Origin: Methanoprimaticola sp047501175
Lineage (GTDB): Archaea > Thermoplasmatota > Thermoplasmata > Methanomassiliicoccales > Methanomethylophilaceae
Length of the DNA: 9,116 nt
Direction of reading: 5' to 3'
NCBI RefSeq assembly: GCF_047501175.1
Contig: NZ_JBEQWH010000020.1
Span: forward strand, 1 to 9,116
Both the position numbers and the translations under genes were made by a program. The notes beneath the pieces were generated by a model. The model saw nothing but the letters and a program-made list of their open reading frames with translations. It was not told where the DNA came from and did not search any database. Below, in pieces: positions 1-6,343 of this stretch. How positions within the stretch are numbered: the stretch's first letter is position 1; the number at the start of each line of letters is the position of its first letter.

Positions 1-93
1 CTTGTCATCGGACATCCCGGAGCGGATGTCAAGAGACCGACCCTGCCTGCCGGGTACAATGACAGGCAATCCGTCCAGTCCTTCTTGTTCTGA
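1..93 (+). CDS. C-terminal end of an upstream gene (partial)
   Basis: Frame 1 is open from the first base of the window and ends at TGA 91-93, giving the last 30 residues of a protein (ending ...DRQSVQSFLF). Codon choice is rich in C/G third positions like the clear genes downstream. The stop lies just before the Shine-Dalgarno sequence of the next gene, the spacing seen throughout the cassette. Frame 2 is also open here until TAG 125-127, so the assignment is not certain. No domain can be recognised in so short a tail. The segment contains two short inverted repeats (11-30 and 44-68). Confidence 0.5.
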   Translation, partial: LVIGHPGADVKRPTLPAGYNDRQSVQSFLF

Positions 94-103
94 GGATCGG
101 ACA

Positions 104-107
104 GGAG
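104..107 (+). promoter_or_regulatory. Ribosome binding site GGAG deciding the ATG start at 114
   Basis: GGAG ends 6 nt before ATG 114 and touches the in-frame TTG at 108. The spacing therefore favours ATG 114 over TTG 108 as the start of the 182-residue protein. Confidence 0.6.
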
Positions 108-113
108 TTGCTT

Positions 114-662
114 ATGAGTGGCAATAGCACAGGTAAGATGAGCTTGTATCAGCAGGCATATCATTTCCTGGCTTCCAACAAAGGGGGTGCTGCAGGTCGT
201 CGCAAGGCCATGAAGACCCTTCGTAAGACAGGTTCTCCGGCCTTCATTCGGGCCTGCGAAATGGTTGTCAGGAATAATCCGCATTTCTTCAGGGACAAGA
301 GTGATTCTCAATATGTTGTCCTTAAGAAGAAATCCTTTGACAGGAAGGGGCGTGTGAATTCTCCTGTCAAGTCTTCGAACCGTAATGACGATAAGAAGGC
401 TAGAAATCAATCGAAATCTCAGAGATCCTCTGTCAGACCTCCGTGGTGGAATCCAGAATTGGAAAGACTTGAGGAACTGGAGAGAACACATTCTCTGAAT
501 TCGAAGGATCCTTCAATCAATCTTGAGGCTCTGCGTTCCGGAAAGAAGTCCTTTTACGATTTTTCCGAGGAACAACGCGATGCCATGATAAGCTATGTCG
601 AGAGAGCTTCTGGAATCTCGGCAGTTGAGAAGGATGCAATTTGTAATTATTTGATGGACTGA
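114..662 (+). CDS. Basic hypothetical protein, 182 aa
   Basis: I do not recognise this protein. It has no signal peptide and no membrane helix. The first 75 residues and the middle (about residues 65-110) are rich in Lys, Arg, Ser and Asn, and the middle looks disordered. The C-terminal third (from about residue 108, WWNPELERLEELE onward) is more acidic and probably helical. A strongly basic N-terminal half suggests nucleic-acid or acidic-partner binding, but this is inference only. It ends at TGA 660-662, 5 nt before the ATG of the large surface protein, so the two are probably co-transcribed. Base composition is clearly lower in GC than the genes from 5700 onward, similar to the 5' ends of the two surface-protein genes. 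I chose ATG 114 because of GGAG at 104-107; a TTG at 108 would add two residues. Confidence 0.8.
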   Translation: MSGNSTGKMSLYQQAYHFLASNKGGAAGRRKAMKTLRKTGSPAFIRACEMVVRNNPHFFRDKSDSQYVVLKKKSFDRKGRVNSPVKSSNRNDDKKARNQSKSQRSSVRPPWWNPELERLEELERTHSLNSKDPSINLEALRSGKKSFYDFSEEQRDAMISYVERASGISAVEKDAICNYLMD

Positions 663-667
663 TTCTT

Positions 668-3325
668 ATGAAAAATAACGCATTGTTCGCCTCTCTCGCA
701 GTCTTCGCGGTCATCGCCGCAGGGATCTGTGGGGTGGCCATCATCTCCGAGGAATCGGATGCTGCAGTTTCTGTCTCGCAGGAGACAATTCCTGATTTGG
801 AAGTTTCTGTTAATTCATCTAGTACGTACTACGTCATTGGATTTCATCCAGGTGATGTTTTTACAAAAGTTGCAGTTGGAAACGTATTGAATGATCGTAA
901 ATCGACTATCGAAGATCAGTTGAATCCATACAACATCACAGTTACATATGGAGCTTCTAAAACATCTGGGGAATTTACCTATTCACCTTTTATGATTTCA
1001 GGTAATGCAAATGATTTCTTGGATATTCTTCCATTTACAAATGAAATAAGGTCTTCTACTTCGAATGCATCTATGACTGAGACGTTCCTTACTTGGTTGG
1101 ATCTTGTACCTCTTTCTGAAATAGATATGGATTTCACATCTCCTGCTGCTGTCGATGCGATCTCTGGATCCTCCATATCGTATCAGGCCACTACGAATAC
1201 GGATGGTGTGACCTTTTCTAAGGATGGAGGGAACGCTTCATGGCTTACCGTAACATCTGCAGGAAAGCTTACTGGGACCGCACCTTCGGTCACTGTTGAG
1301 ACTGAATATACATTCGGTATCAAGGCTACTAGTCCTGGAGGACAGACTCTCACACAGACGGTCACGTTCACCGTGTTCCCCGTTGCTAAGCTTACGACCA
1401 CTTCATCCAATGTCTCCGGAACCGTTGGAGAGACGATTTCGACTGTCACAGTTTCTTCTAATCTCAATGGTACGTTCTCCGTCAAGTCCGGGGAGCTTCC
1501 TGATGGGGTGAGCTATTCCAAGTCCGGTGACAAGGCGATCACGATCACCGGGACCCCGACATCCGTCGGATCCTCGACCGTCGTGTTCTCATGCATCTCT
1601 CTCGAGGGCCCCTCTCAGACGGCCACGATCAATCTGTCCTTCAACATCTCGGAGGCCGATCTGCAGATCACCTCCGAGCCTCCTACAGGGATCTTCAAGG
1701 TCGGACAGTCCTACTCCTACACCCTTGTTGCCAATCAGGATGTGACATGGTCGCTCGTCGGAGCTCCCGATTGGCTCGCCATCAGTTCCGGGAAGGTAGT
1801 CGGGTCCGTTCCCGCCACGTACGATGCGAACGCTACCGAGACGTTCTCCGTCAAGGCCACCACGACCGGAGGACAGAACGTCACCCAGAGCGTTTCCATC
1901 AGCATCGAGCCTACTCTCGAGTTCACCAGCAAGCCCACTGCCTCCTGTGTCGTCACTCCCGTCTACGAGTACGACGAGAACGGCAATCCTGTTCAGCAGA
2001 TCGCTTCTTTCCTCGGTCTCAGGATGACGACCCTCGATGCCACCACCGGTACCGAGGAGGATATCGACTACACCGCGCCTGATGCGGTGGAGGCGATCAC
2101 CGGTGCCAAGTTCACCTATAATGCGGCGACCAACATCACCGGCACCACCTATTCCAAGGTCTCCGGTGCGGATTGGCTTACGGTCACGTCTGCAGGTGTT
2201 GTCTCCGGTACCGCCCCCTCGGTCGATACGGTGACCGACAGCCAGATCGTCATCAAGGCCACGTCGCCCAAGGGACAGACCATCAATCAGACCGTCACGA
2301 TCACAGTGTTCTCTGTCGCGAAGCTGACCGCTTCCGCGCTCACCACCACTGTCCATCAGGGCTCCGAGATGGCCGCGATCACGGTGACCTCCAATGTCGC
2401 CGTCACCTGGTCCACTTCCGGTACCCTTCCTGCAGGGGTCACGTTCTCCAACGGGGTCCTTTCCGGAACTCCCACCGAGCGCGGGACCTTTGACATAACC
2501 GTTCTCGGAGCCGCGATCGACGGACCTGCTCAGACTGCCACTGTGAAAGTGAAGGTGATCGTCGGTGAGCCTGTTCTGCAGATCACCTCTACCGCACCTG
2601 CCGATCTCTTCAAGGTAGGGCAGTCTTACTCGTATACTCCTGCGGCCAATGTCGCAGGTGTTACCTGGACCATAAGCGGGGACGGCATCACGGATTGGCT
2701 CGCCGTGGCTGAAGGGAAGGTCACCGGACAGGTCCCTACCAAGTATACCGATGCCATGACCGTCACGTATATCCTGAAGGCTGTGTCCCCTGAGAAGCAG
2801 GAGGCCACGCAGACCGTCACCATCACTGTCGAGCCGGTCATCGAGTGGACCTCCATCCCGACTGCGGCATGTGTTGTCCAGCCCGTGTACGATTACGCGG
2901 ACGATGGGACGTACACCCCCGGTGTCATGAGGTTCTCCCTGTTCATGGACGTCTCCGCCGAGGGGGAGTCCAATGAGAACGCGGCGATCACCGAGACCGG
3001 TACCCGCACCTTCAGGTTCACCTGGACCGGGGAGAATGCCGAGAGGGTCGTCTGGGACTTCGGGGACGGCGAGACCGCCGAGGGATTCTCGGTCCTTCAC
3101 ACCTACAAGGAGAACGGGACCTACACCTACAAGTGCACAGGAATCAACTCCCTCGGATCTTCCGAGGTGAGCGGCAAGATCACCGTCGATGTCGATGATG
3201 CGTTCGACTGGTCCATCATCGTCTATATTCTGATCGCCGTTCTCGTGCTCATCGCCATCGTGATGCTCGTCAAGAGGTCCTCCAAGAACTCCGTGAAGGG
3301 TTCCAAGAGGGTCGGAGGTCGCTGA
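668..3325 (+). CDS. Large spike-like surface protein, Ig-like/PKD repeats with C-terminal membrane anchor, 885 aa
   Basis: This is a secreted, membrane-anchored protein. Residues 1-33 form a hydrophobic signal segment followed by the acidic stretch SEESDAA. Residues 33-121 form a domain also present in the 449-aa protein at 3778. Residues 153-464 and 465-770 are two copies of a unit of about 312 residues. Each unit holds Ig-like subdomains of the 'putative Ig' (He_PIG) style (recurring G-T-P/A-P turns, A-T-S-P-x-G-Q-T strands) and ends in an E-F/W-T-S-x-P-T-A-x-C-V-V module. Residues 775-842 form a PKD-like domain (WDFGDG ... HTYKENGTYTYKC). Residues 847-868 are a transmembrane helix, followed by a basic cytoplasmic tail ending VGGR. 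There are many N-x-S/T sequons. The role is probably an adhesin or virion spike. It starts 5 nt after the previous stop without a strong Shine-Dalgarno, so reinitiation is likely. GC is low in the first 150 codons and rises after that. Confidence 0.85.
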   Translation: MKNNALFASLAVFAVIAAGICGVAIISEESDAAVSVSQETIPDLEVSVNSSSTYYVIGFHPGDVFTKVAVGNVLNDRKSTIEDQLNPYNITVTYGASKTSGEFTYSPFMISGNANDFLDILPFTNEIRSSTSNASMTETFLTWLDLVPLSEIDMDFTSPAAVDAISGSSISYQATTNTDGVTFSKDGGNASWLTVTSAGKLTGTAPSVTVETEYTFGIKATSPGGQTLTQTVTFTVFPVAKLTTTSSNVSGTVGETISTVTVSSNLNGTFSVKSGELPDGVSYSKSGDKAITITGTPTSVGSSTVVFSCISLEGPSQTATINLSFNISEADLQITSEPPTGIFKVGQSYSYTLVANQDVTWSLVGAPDWLAISSGKVVGSVPATYDANATETFSVKATTTGGQNVTQSVSISIEPTLEFTSKPTASCVVTPVYEYDENGNPVQQIASFLGLRMTTLDATTGTEEDIDYTAPDAVEAITGAKFTYNAATNITGTTYSKVSGADWLTVTSAGVVSGTAPSVDTVTDSQIVIKATSPKGQTINQTVTITVFSVAKLTASALTTTVHQGSEMAAITVTSNVAVTWSTSGTLPAGVTFSNGVLSGTPTERGTFDITVLGAAIDGPAQTATVKVKVIVGEPVLQITSTAPADLFKVGQSYSYTPAANVAGVTWTISGDGITDWLAVAEGKVTGQVPTKYTDAMTVTYILKAVSPEKQEATQTVTITVEPVIEWTSIPTAACVVQPVYDYADDGTYTPGVMRFSLFMDVSAEGESNENAAITETGTRTFRFTWTGENAERVVWDFGDGETAEGFSVLHTYKENGTYTYKCTGINSLGSSEVSGKITVDVDDAFDWSIIVYILIAVLVLIAIVMLVKRSSKNSVKGSKRVGGR
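764..1030 (+). repeat. Shared N-terminal domain, copy A (residues 33-121 of the 885-aa protein)
   Basis: By hand alignment without gaps, about 57 of 89 residues are identical to residues 35-123 of the 449-aa protein (nt 3880-4146). Conserved blocks include AVGNVLND, ITVTYG, TSGEFTYSPF and ISGNA. The DNA is AT-richer than the rest of the gene in both copies. The similarity ends within roughly 20 residues after this block, and the following domains are unrelated. Confidence 0.85.
1124..2977 (+). repeat. Tandem duplication of a ~312-residue Ig-like unit
   Basis: Unit 1 (nt 1124-2059) begins DMDFTSPAAVDAI and unit 2 (nt 2060-about 2977) begins DIDYTAPDAVEAI. The same order of landmarks follows in each: WLTVTSAG, TGTAPSV, a VAKLT strand, a GTP turn, LQITS, FKVGQSYSYT, DWLA, and the Cys module CVVxPVYxY. 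The match is diverged at the protein level, so this is an old internal duplication rather than an assembly repeat. Confidence 0.85.
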
Positions 3326-3335
3326 ACGTCCAAAC

Positions 3336-3356
3336 GAGGGGGCCACCGGCCCCCTC
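3336..3356 (+). terminator. Perfect 9-bp hairpin between the spike gene and the next gene
   Basis: GAGGGGGCC (3336-3344) and GGCCCCCTC (3348-3356) are exact reverse complements around a 3-nt loop ACC. It lies 10 nt after the stop of the 885-aa gene and 14 nt before ATG 3371. There is no T-rich tract after it, which archaeal transcription termination normally uses. It may therefore be an RNA stabiliser or attenuator separating expression of the spike from the rest of the operon, not a full terminator. Confidence 0.5.
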
Positions 3357-3370
3357 CCATTATCGATACC

Positions 3371-3778
3371 ATGGGCTGGCTTTCCATTTTCAAGGCAGGT
3401 TCTCAGGGCGGCAAGATCACCATGAGCCTTTCCGCTCGCCTGGCCAACGTGTCCTCGTCGATATCCAAGTGGCTCTCGACGACCAAGCTCAGCAGTTGGC
3501 TGAAGGTCGGTGCCGCAGGCGGCATCGGGTACACGATATACCATGCCTGGGGGTCTGCCATTTCCTCCATCTCGGATGCCACCGGTCTCTCCGAGAACAA
3601 CGTCGAGACCTTCGCGTTCCTTATCATCGGCGGGATGGTCGTCTATGTCGCGGTCAAGATTCTCCTTCCCGAGAAGACCGATGTCCAGGTCGTCAACAAT
3701 ATCCCGGAGTCCAAGCCTACGAAGAGATCCTCCTCCGGATTCTCCAGGTCCACCAAGAACAAGGGAGGGAGGCGCTGA
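3371..3778 (+). CDS. Small membrane protein with basic tail, 135 aa
   Basis: I do not recognise a family. Residues 1-45 are probably an amphipathic, Ser-rich helix region. Residues 46-66 (Gly/Ala-rich) form a possible first membrane segment. Residues 81-99 (AFLIIGGMVVYVAVKILL) form a clear transmembrane helix. The tail from 100 is hydrophilic and ends in a basic KNKGGRR. There is no signal peptide. ATG 3371 has no Shine-Dalgarno. An in-frame ATG at 3422 would give 118 residues and has only a weak GGCGGC upstream, so the start is uncertain. The gene is in the same frame as the 885-aa gene, separated by TGA 3323-3325 and no other stop. Its stop overlaps the next start (TGATG). A small helical membrane protein beside spike genes could be a virion membrane or coat protein; this is inference from context. 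Confidence 0.75.
   Translation: MGWLSIFKAGSQGGKITMSLSARLANVSSSISKWLSTTKLSSWLKVGAAGGIGYTIYHAWGSAISSISDATGLSENNVETFAFLIIGGMVVYVAVKILLPEKTDVQVVNNIPESKPTKRSSSGFSRSTKNKGGRR
3763..3772 (+). promoter_or_regulatory. Ribosome binding site GGGAGGGAGG for the 449-aa gene
   Basis: This strong purine-rich Shine-Dalgarno lies 5 nt before ATG 3778 and inside the end of the 135-aa gene, where it encodes part of its KGGRR tail. It fixes the start at 3778 although the frame is open back to 3469. Confidence 0.75.
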
Positions 3779-5127
3779 TGGATTCGAGACTCAGGATCTT
3801 CGCTGTGCTGTCCGTCGTCATTCTTTCCGTCTGCGCGATGGGTTCCGCCATCGCATTCGAGTCGGAGGAATCTGAAGCGACAGTCTCAGTTTCCAAGGGA
3901 ACGTTTCCGGATTTGGGTGTATCTTTGAATTCTGCCAGTACGTTTTATACTGTTAAATTTCATCCAAATGATACATTTACAAACATTGCAGTTGGAAATG
4001 TTTTGAATGATAATAGATCTGGTCTTGAGAGTTTTTTGAGTTCTTATGACATCACAGTTACATACGGATCTTCTAGGACATCGGGAGAGTTCACATATTC
4101 TCCTTTTAAGATCTCAGGTAATGCTACCAATTTTTATGATTTCATTTCTAGTTTTCCTGGTAAGCATGAATCTGCAAAAATGAATTCTTCACAGACTCAG
4201 GTTTTCGCTACATATTTGTATTTTGAAGCTTTGGATCCTGAGCCTGTTACATCTATTACGATCTCTGGATCTAGCACCGTTACAAAGGGTTCTACCCTTA
4301 CTCTTACGGCGACTACATCCCCGACATCCGCGGATGACCGTCATGTCACCTGGTCTATCCAATCTGGAAGTTCCTGTGTCTCGATTACCAGCACATCGGA
4401 TACCACGACTGGCGGAAGATGTGTCATAAAGGGGGTCGCTGTAGGGACCGCTGTCATCAAGGCTATTGCTGCAGATGGTTCCGGTGTTACGAAGACCAAG
4501 ACGATCACCGTCAGCAACCCGTCCTACAACTATAATCTGTATTATGACGCGAACGGCGGGAGCGGGGAACCGTCCACACAGACTAAGACCTCCTCGAGTA
4601 CGTCATCGATCCTTAGTTTCACTGTCTCCTCCACTGAGCCCACCAGGTCCGGATACAACTTCCTTGGATGGTCCAAGTCCTCCACTGCTACGACGGCATC
4701 CTATCACGGTGGCGATTCGATCTCCGTCACATACGATGATGTCACGCTGTATGCCGTGTGGGAGAAGATCACGTACACCTGTAAGCTTCAGTACAATGCC
4801 AACGGAGGCAGTGGGGCTCCGACGACACAGACCTATACCGGGTCGTCCACATCCTCCCATTCCTTCACCGTCTCCTCCACCGCCCCGGTCCGTGACGGAT
4901 ATACGTTCCTAGGATGGTCCACCAGCTCCTCGGCCACGGTTGCATCCTATGTCGGTGGCAATTCCATATCTGTTTCTTACAACGGCACGACCACGTTGTA
5001 CGCTGTGTGGGAGGAGAATGAACCTGTCCTCGTATGGACGACTTCGCCGTCCCAGGACTGCATCAAACTTCCGACCATCGTCTATGCCGATGACGGTACT
5101 TACACCATCCAGGGGGTGTCCGCATGA
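3778..5127 (+). CDS. Secreted surface protein with BIG2-like and two InlB B-repeats, 449 aa
   Basis: Residues 1-34 form a signal segment (hydrophobic core, then FESEESEA). Residues 35-123 are the N-terminal domain shared with the 885-aa protein. Residues 157-246 look like a bacterial Ig-like group 2 domain (TVTKGSTLTLTAT ... VAVGTAVIKA). Residues 253-328 and 334-411 are two InlB B-repeat/Listeria-Bacteroides repeats (Y-x-A-N-G-G-S-G ... GY-x-FLGWS ... TLYAVW). Residues 415-449 hold one copy of the Cys module (VWTTSP ... C ... YADDGTYT) and then stop. There is no transmembrane anchor, unlike its two surface-protein neighbours, so it is probably held by a partner, perhaps the 323-aa protein encoded directly after it (ATGA overlap at 5124). 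Roles may be adhesion or virion surface. The 5' third is low in GC, the rest higher, matching the domain border. Confidence 0.85.
   Translation: MDSRLRIFAVLSVVILSVCAMGSAIAFESEESEATVSVSKGTFPDLGVSLNSASTFYTVKFHPNDTFTNIAVGNVLNDNRSGLESFLSSYDITVTYGSSRTSGEFTYSPFKISGNATNFYDFISSFPGKHESAKMNSSQTQVFATYLYFEALDPEPVTSITISGSSTVTKGSTLTLTATTSPTSADDRHVTWSIQSGSSCVSITSTSDTTTGGRCVIKGVAVGTAVIKAIAADGSGVTKTKTITVSNPSYNYNLYYDANGGSGEPSTQTKTSSSTSSILSFTVSSTEPTRSGYNFLGWSKSSTATTASYHGGDSISVTYDDVTLYAVWEKITYTCKLQYNANGGSGAPTTQTYTGSSTSSHSFTVSSTAPVRDGYTFLGWSTSSSATVASYVGGNSISVSYNGTTTLYAVWEENEPVLVWTTSPSQDCIKLPTIVYADDGTYTIQGVSA
3880..4146 (+). repeat. Shared N-terminal domain, copy B (residues 35-123 of the 449-aa protein)
   Basis: This is the partner of the copy at 764-1030. 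DNA identity is also visible over short stretches, for example around the codons for AVGNVLND and ITVTYG, so the two copies are related by duplication or exchange and not only by fold. Confidence 0.85.
4534..5010 (+). repeat. Two tandem InlB B-repeat units
   Basis: Unit 1 (4534-4761) and unit 2 (4777-5010) share the ANGGSG, FTVSST, FLGWS, ISVxY and LYAVWE landmarks in the same order. This is the Listeria-Bacteroides repeat pattern known from surface proteins of gut bacteria and gut methanogens. Confidence 0.85.
5112..5118 (+). promoter_or_regulatory. Ribosome binding site GGGGGTG for the 323-aa gene
   Basis: This purine-rich site ends 5 nt before ATG 5124 and lies within the last codons of the 449-aa gene. 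With the ATGA overlap it indicates translational coupling. Confidence 0.6.
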
Positions 5128-6095
5128 ATTCCCGTCTTTTCGCCATCATCTCTATCATCATCCTGTCGTCGGCATCTATCGTTGTCATGTCCGACGATGC
5201 TTCTGCGGAATGGGTCGATCCCGAGTACAGGGATCCTCCTGCGGCGGATCATGTCATCAATATAACGAACGATCTGAGTTTCAAGGCCAGTGATCCGGAA
5301 TTCATCATGGAATGGACCACTGATGATGCTCCCGGCGTTGACAATCCGGATGCTATGTTGGACCTTGTGCAGATCATGGATGTCTCATCGATATCCTCTC
5401 CTGATGAGATCGGTTTCGAGATCACCGATAAGGTCCTTCCTTCATGGATCAAGATCTCGACGGTCGATAAAGCGGATATGCCATTTAGTGACTCTATGGT
5501 CCTTACCATAATGCCTGCTCTTCAGCAGGTCGCAGAGGACACCCATGGCAAATATTGGATCTATTTCACCTGTGATCGTAACAATCATTCGGAGACAAAG
5601 ACGTTCCTCCTTCAATTTGAAGTGAACGTGTCTTGGGATGGCGGTGTCATAGTCCCCGACGAGTATGTGACGTTCATCCTCAACCTCGATTATGGTTTCG
5701 AAGGCGGATTCCATAACAAGGTACTTCGGCAGGTCCTCCCCGTCGGGACCGAGGAGTACCGTTTCCCCGTGAAGGACCTCGGCATATCCCGTGAGGGATA
5801 CATGTTTGGGGGATGGTCGCAGACATCCGGCTCGTCCGCATCCGATGTCGGTGACGAGTATCCGATGAACATCAACAATGCCAGTGTCACCTCCAAGGTC
5901 GTCGACGGCAGGACCGTCTATACTGCTACCCTGTATGCCGTATGGGTCCCCGTGGTTCCCGACGAGCTCGAGCTTCCCGATCTCCTTCAGGATACGTTGG
6001 ATCTCCTGAGCGATCCCTATGTGATGATCCTGTTCTTCGTGATCGTCTTCGGTGCCGCGTTCATAGTCAGGTCCCGTAAGGTGGGTGGTATCTGA
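5124..6095 (+). CDS. Secreted, C-terminally anchored protein with one InlB-like repeat, 323 aa
   Basis: Residues 1-28 are a signal peptide (FAIISIIILSSASIVV core, then SDDASA before EW). Residues 30-170 form a domain I do not recognise, probably beta-rich. Residues 183-274 are a diverged InlB B-repeat (FILNLDYG ... GYMFGGWSQ ... TATLYAVW). Residues 280-297 form a short acidic Leu-rich linker. Residues 298-315 are the transmembrane helix (VMILFFVIVFGAAFIV), followed by a basic RSRKVGGI tail. It overlaps the 449-aa gene (ATG 5124, TGA 5125-5127) and the 82-aa gene (TGATG, 6093-6097). It shares the repeat type and topology with its neighbours and could be the membrane partner for the anchorless 449-aa protein. 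GC rises near 5700, where the InlB-like part begins. Confidence 0.85.
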   Translation: MNSRLFAIISIIILSSASIVVMSDDASAEWVDPEYRDPPAADHVINITNDLSFKASDPEFIMEWTTDDAPGVDNPDAMLDLVQIMDVSSISSPDEIGFEITDKVLPSWIKISTVDKADMPFSDSMVLTIMPALQQVAEDTHGKYWIYFTCDRNNHSETKTFLLQFEVNVSWDGGVIVPDEYVTFILNLDYGFEGGFHNKVLRQVLPVGTEEYRFPVKDLGISREGYMFGGWSQTSGSSASDVGDEYPMNINNASVTSKVVDGRTVYTATLYAVWVPVVPDELELPDLLQDTLDLLSDPYVMILFFVIVFGAAFIVRSRKVGGI

Positions 6096-6343
6096 TGCTG
6101 CCCCTTGTCGTCGGTGCCCTGAGCGCGATAGGCTCCGTCGTCTATCTGTATCTGGACTGGAACACGTCCCAGGACATCGCGGATTCCGTCTCCCAGATGG
6201 AGTACTACGTGAACCTGTTGAACGGGCAGATGTCCCTGACGGAGTTCATCGAGGGCGCTTGGCCCTCCATGGTCGTGATTGGTCTGATCCTCCTTGCCGG
6301 TTATATCATCGCCACTCCGCAGAGGAAGGGAGGCAGGACATGA
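6095..6343 (+). CDS. Small two-helix membrane protein, 82 aa (paralogue of the next gene)
   Basis: It has two predicted transmembrane helices, residues 3-20 (PLVVGALSAIGSVVYLYL) and 57-73 (PSMVVIGLILLAGYIIA), joined by a polar loop of about 35 residues, with a basic end QRKGGRT. The family is not recognised. It resembles the following 102-aa protein in helix 1 (G-A/T-L-S-A) and in the motif Q/D-M-S/T-x-x-E-F-I before helix 2, which suggests a tandem duplication. The start overlaps the previous stop (TGATG), with GGTGGGTGG at 6080-6088 as Shine-Dalgarno. Tiny hydrophobic proteins in tandem next to spike and ATPase genes are typical of structural or assembly modules of membrane-containing archaeal viruses; this is context inference. 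Confidence 0.8.
   Translation: MLPLVVGALSAIGSVVYLYLDWNTSQDIADSVSQMEYYVNLLNGQMSLTEFIEGAWPSMVVIGLILLAGYIIATPQRKGGRT
6328..6333 (+). promoter_or_regulatory. Ribosome binding site GGGAGG for the 102-aa gene
   Basis: It lies 6 nt before ATG 6340 and inside the 82-aa gene. It decides the start at 6340 although the frame is open back to 6085. Confidence 0.7.

Noticed and set aside
1589..3544. Long minus-strand open frame (651 codons) opposite the spike gene
   Set aside because: Its translation is rich in Gly, Arg, Asp and His without any domain pattern, and it mirrors the codon bias of the plus-strand gene, which has a signal peptide, repeats and an anchor. It is a shadow.
3469..3777. Upstream extension of the 449-aa protein to 3469
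   Set aside because: The extra 103 residues are Arg/Gln/Pro-rich shadow of the 135-aa gene. The signal peptide begins at ATG 3778 with a strong Shine-Dalgarno.
6085..6339. Upstream extension of the 102-aa protein to 6085
   Set aside because: The added translation is Arg/Pro-rich and is the shadow of the 82-aa membrane protein. ATG 6340 with GGGAGG is the natural start.
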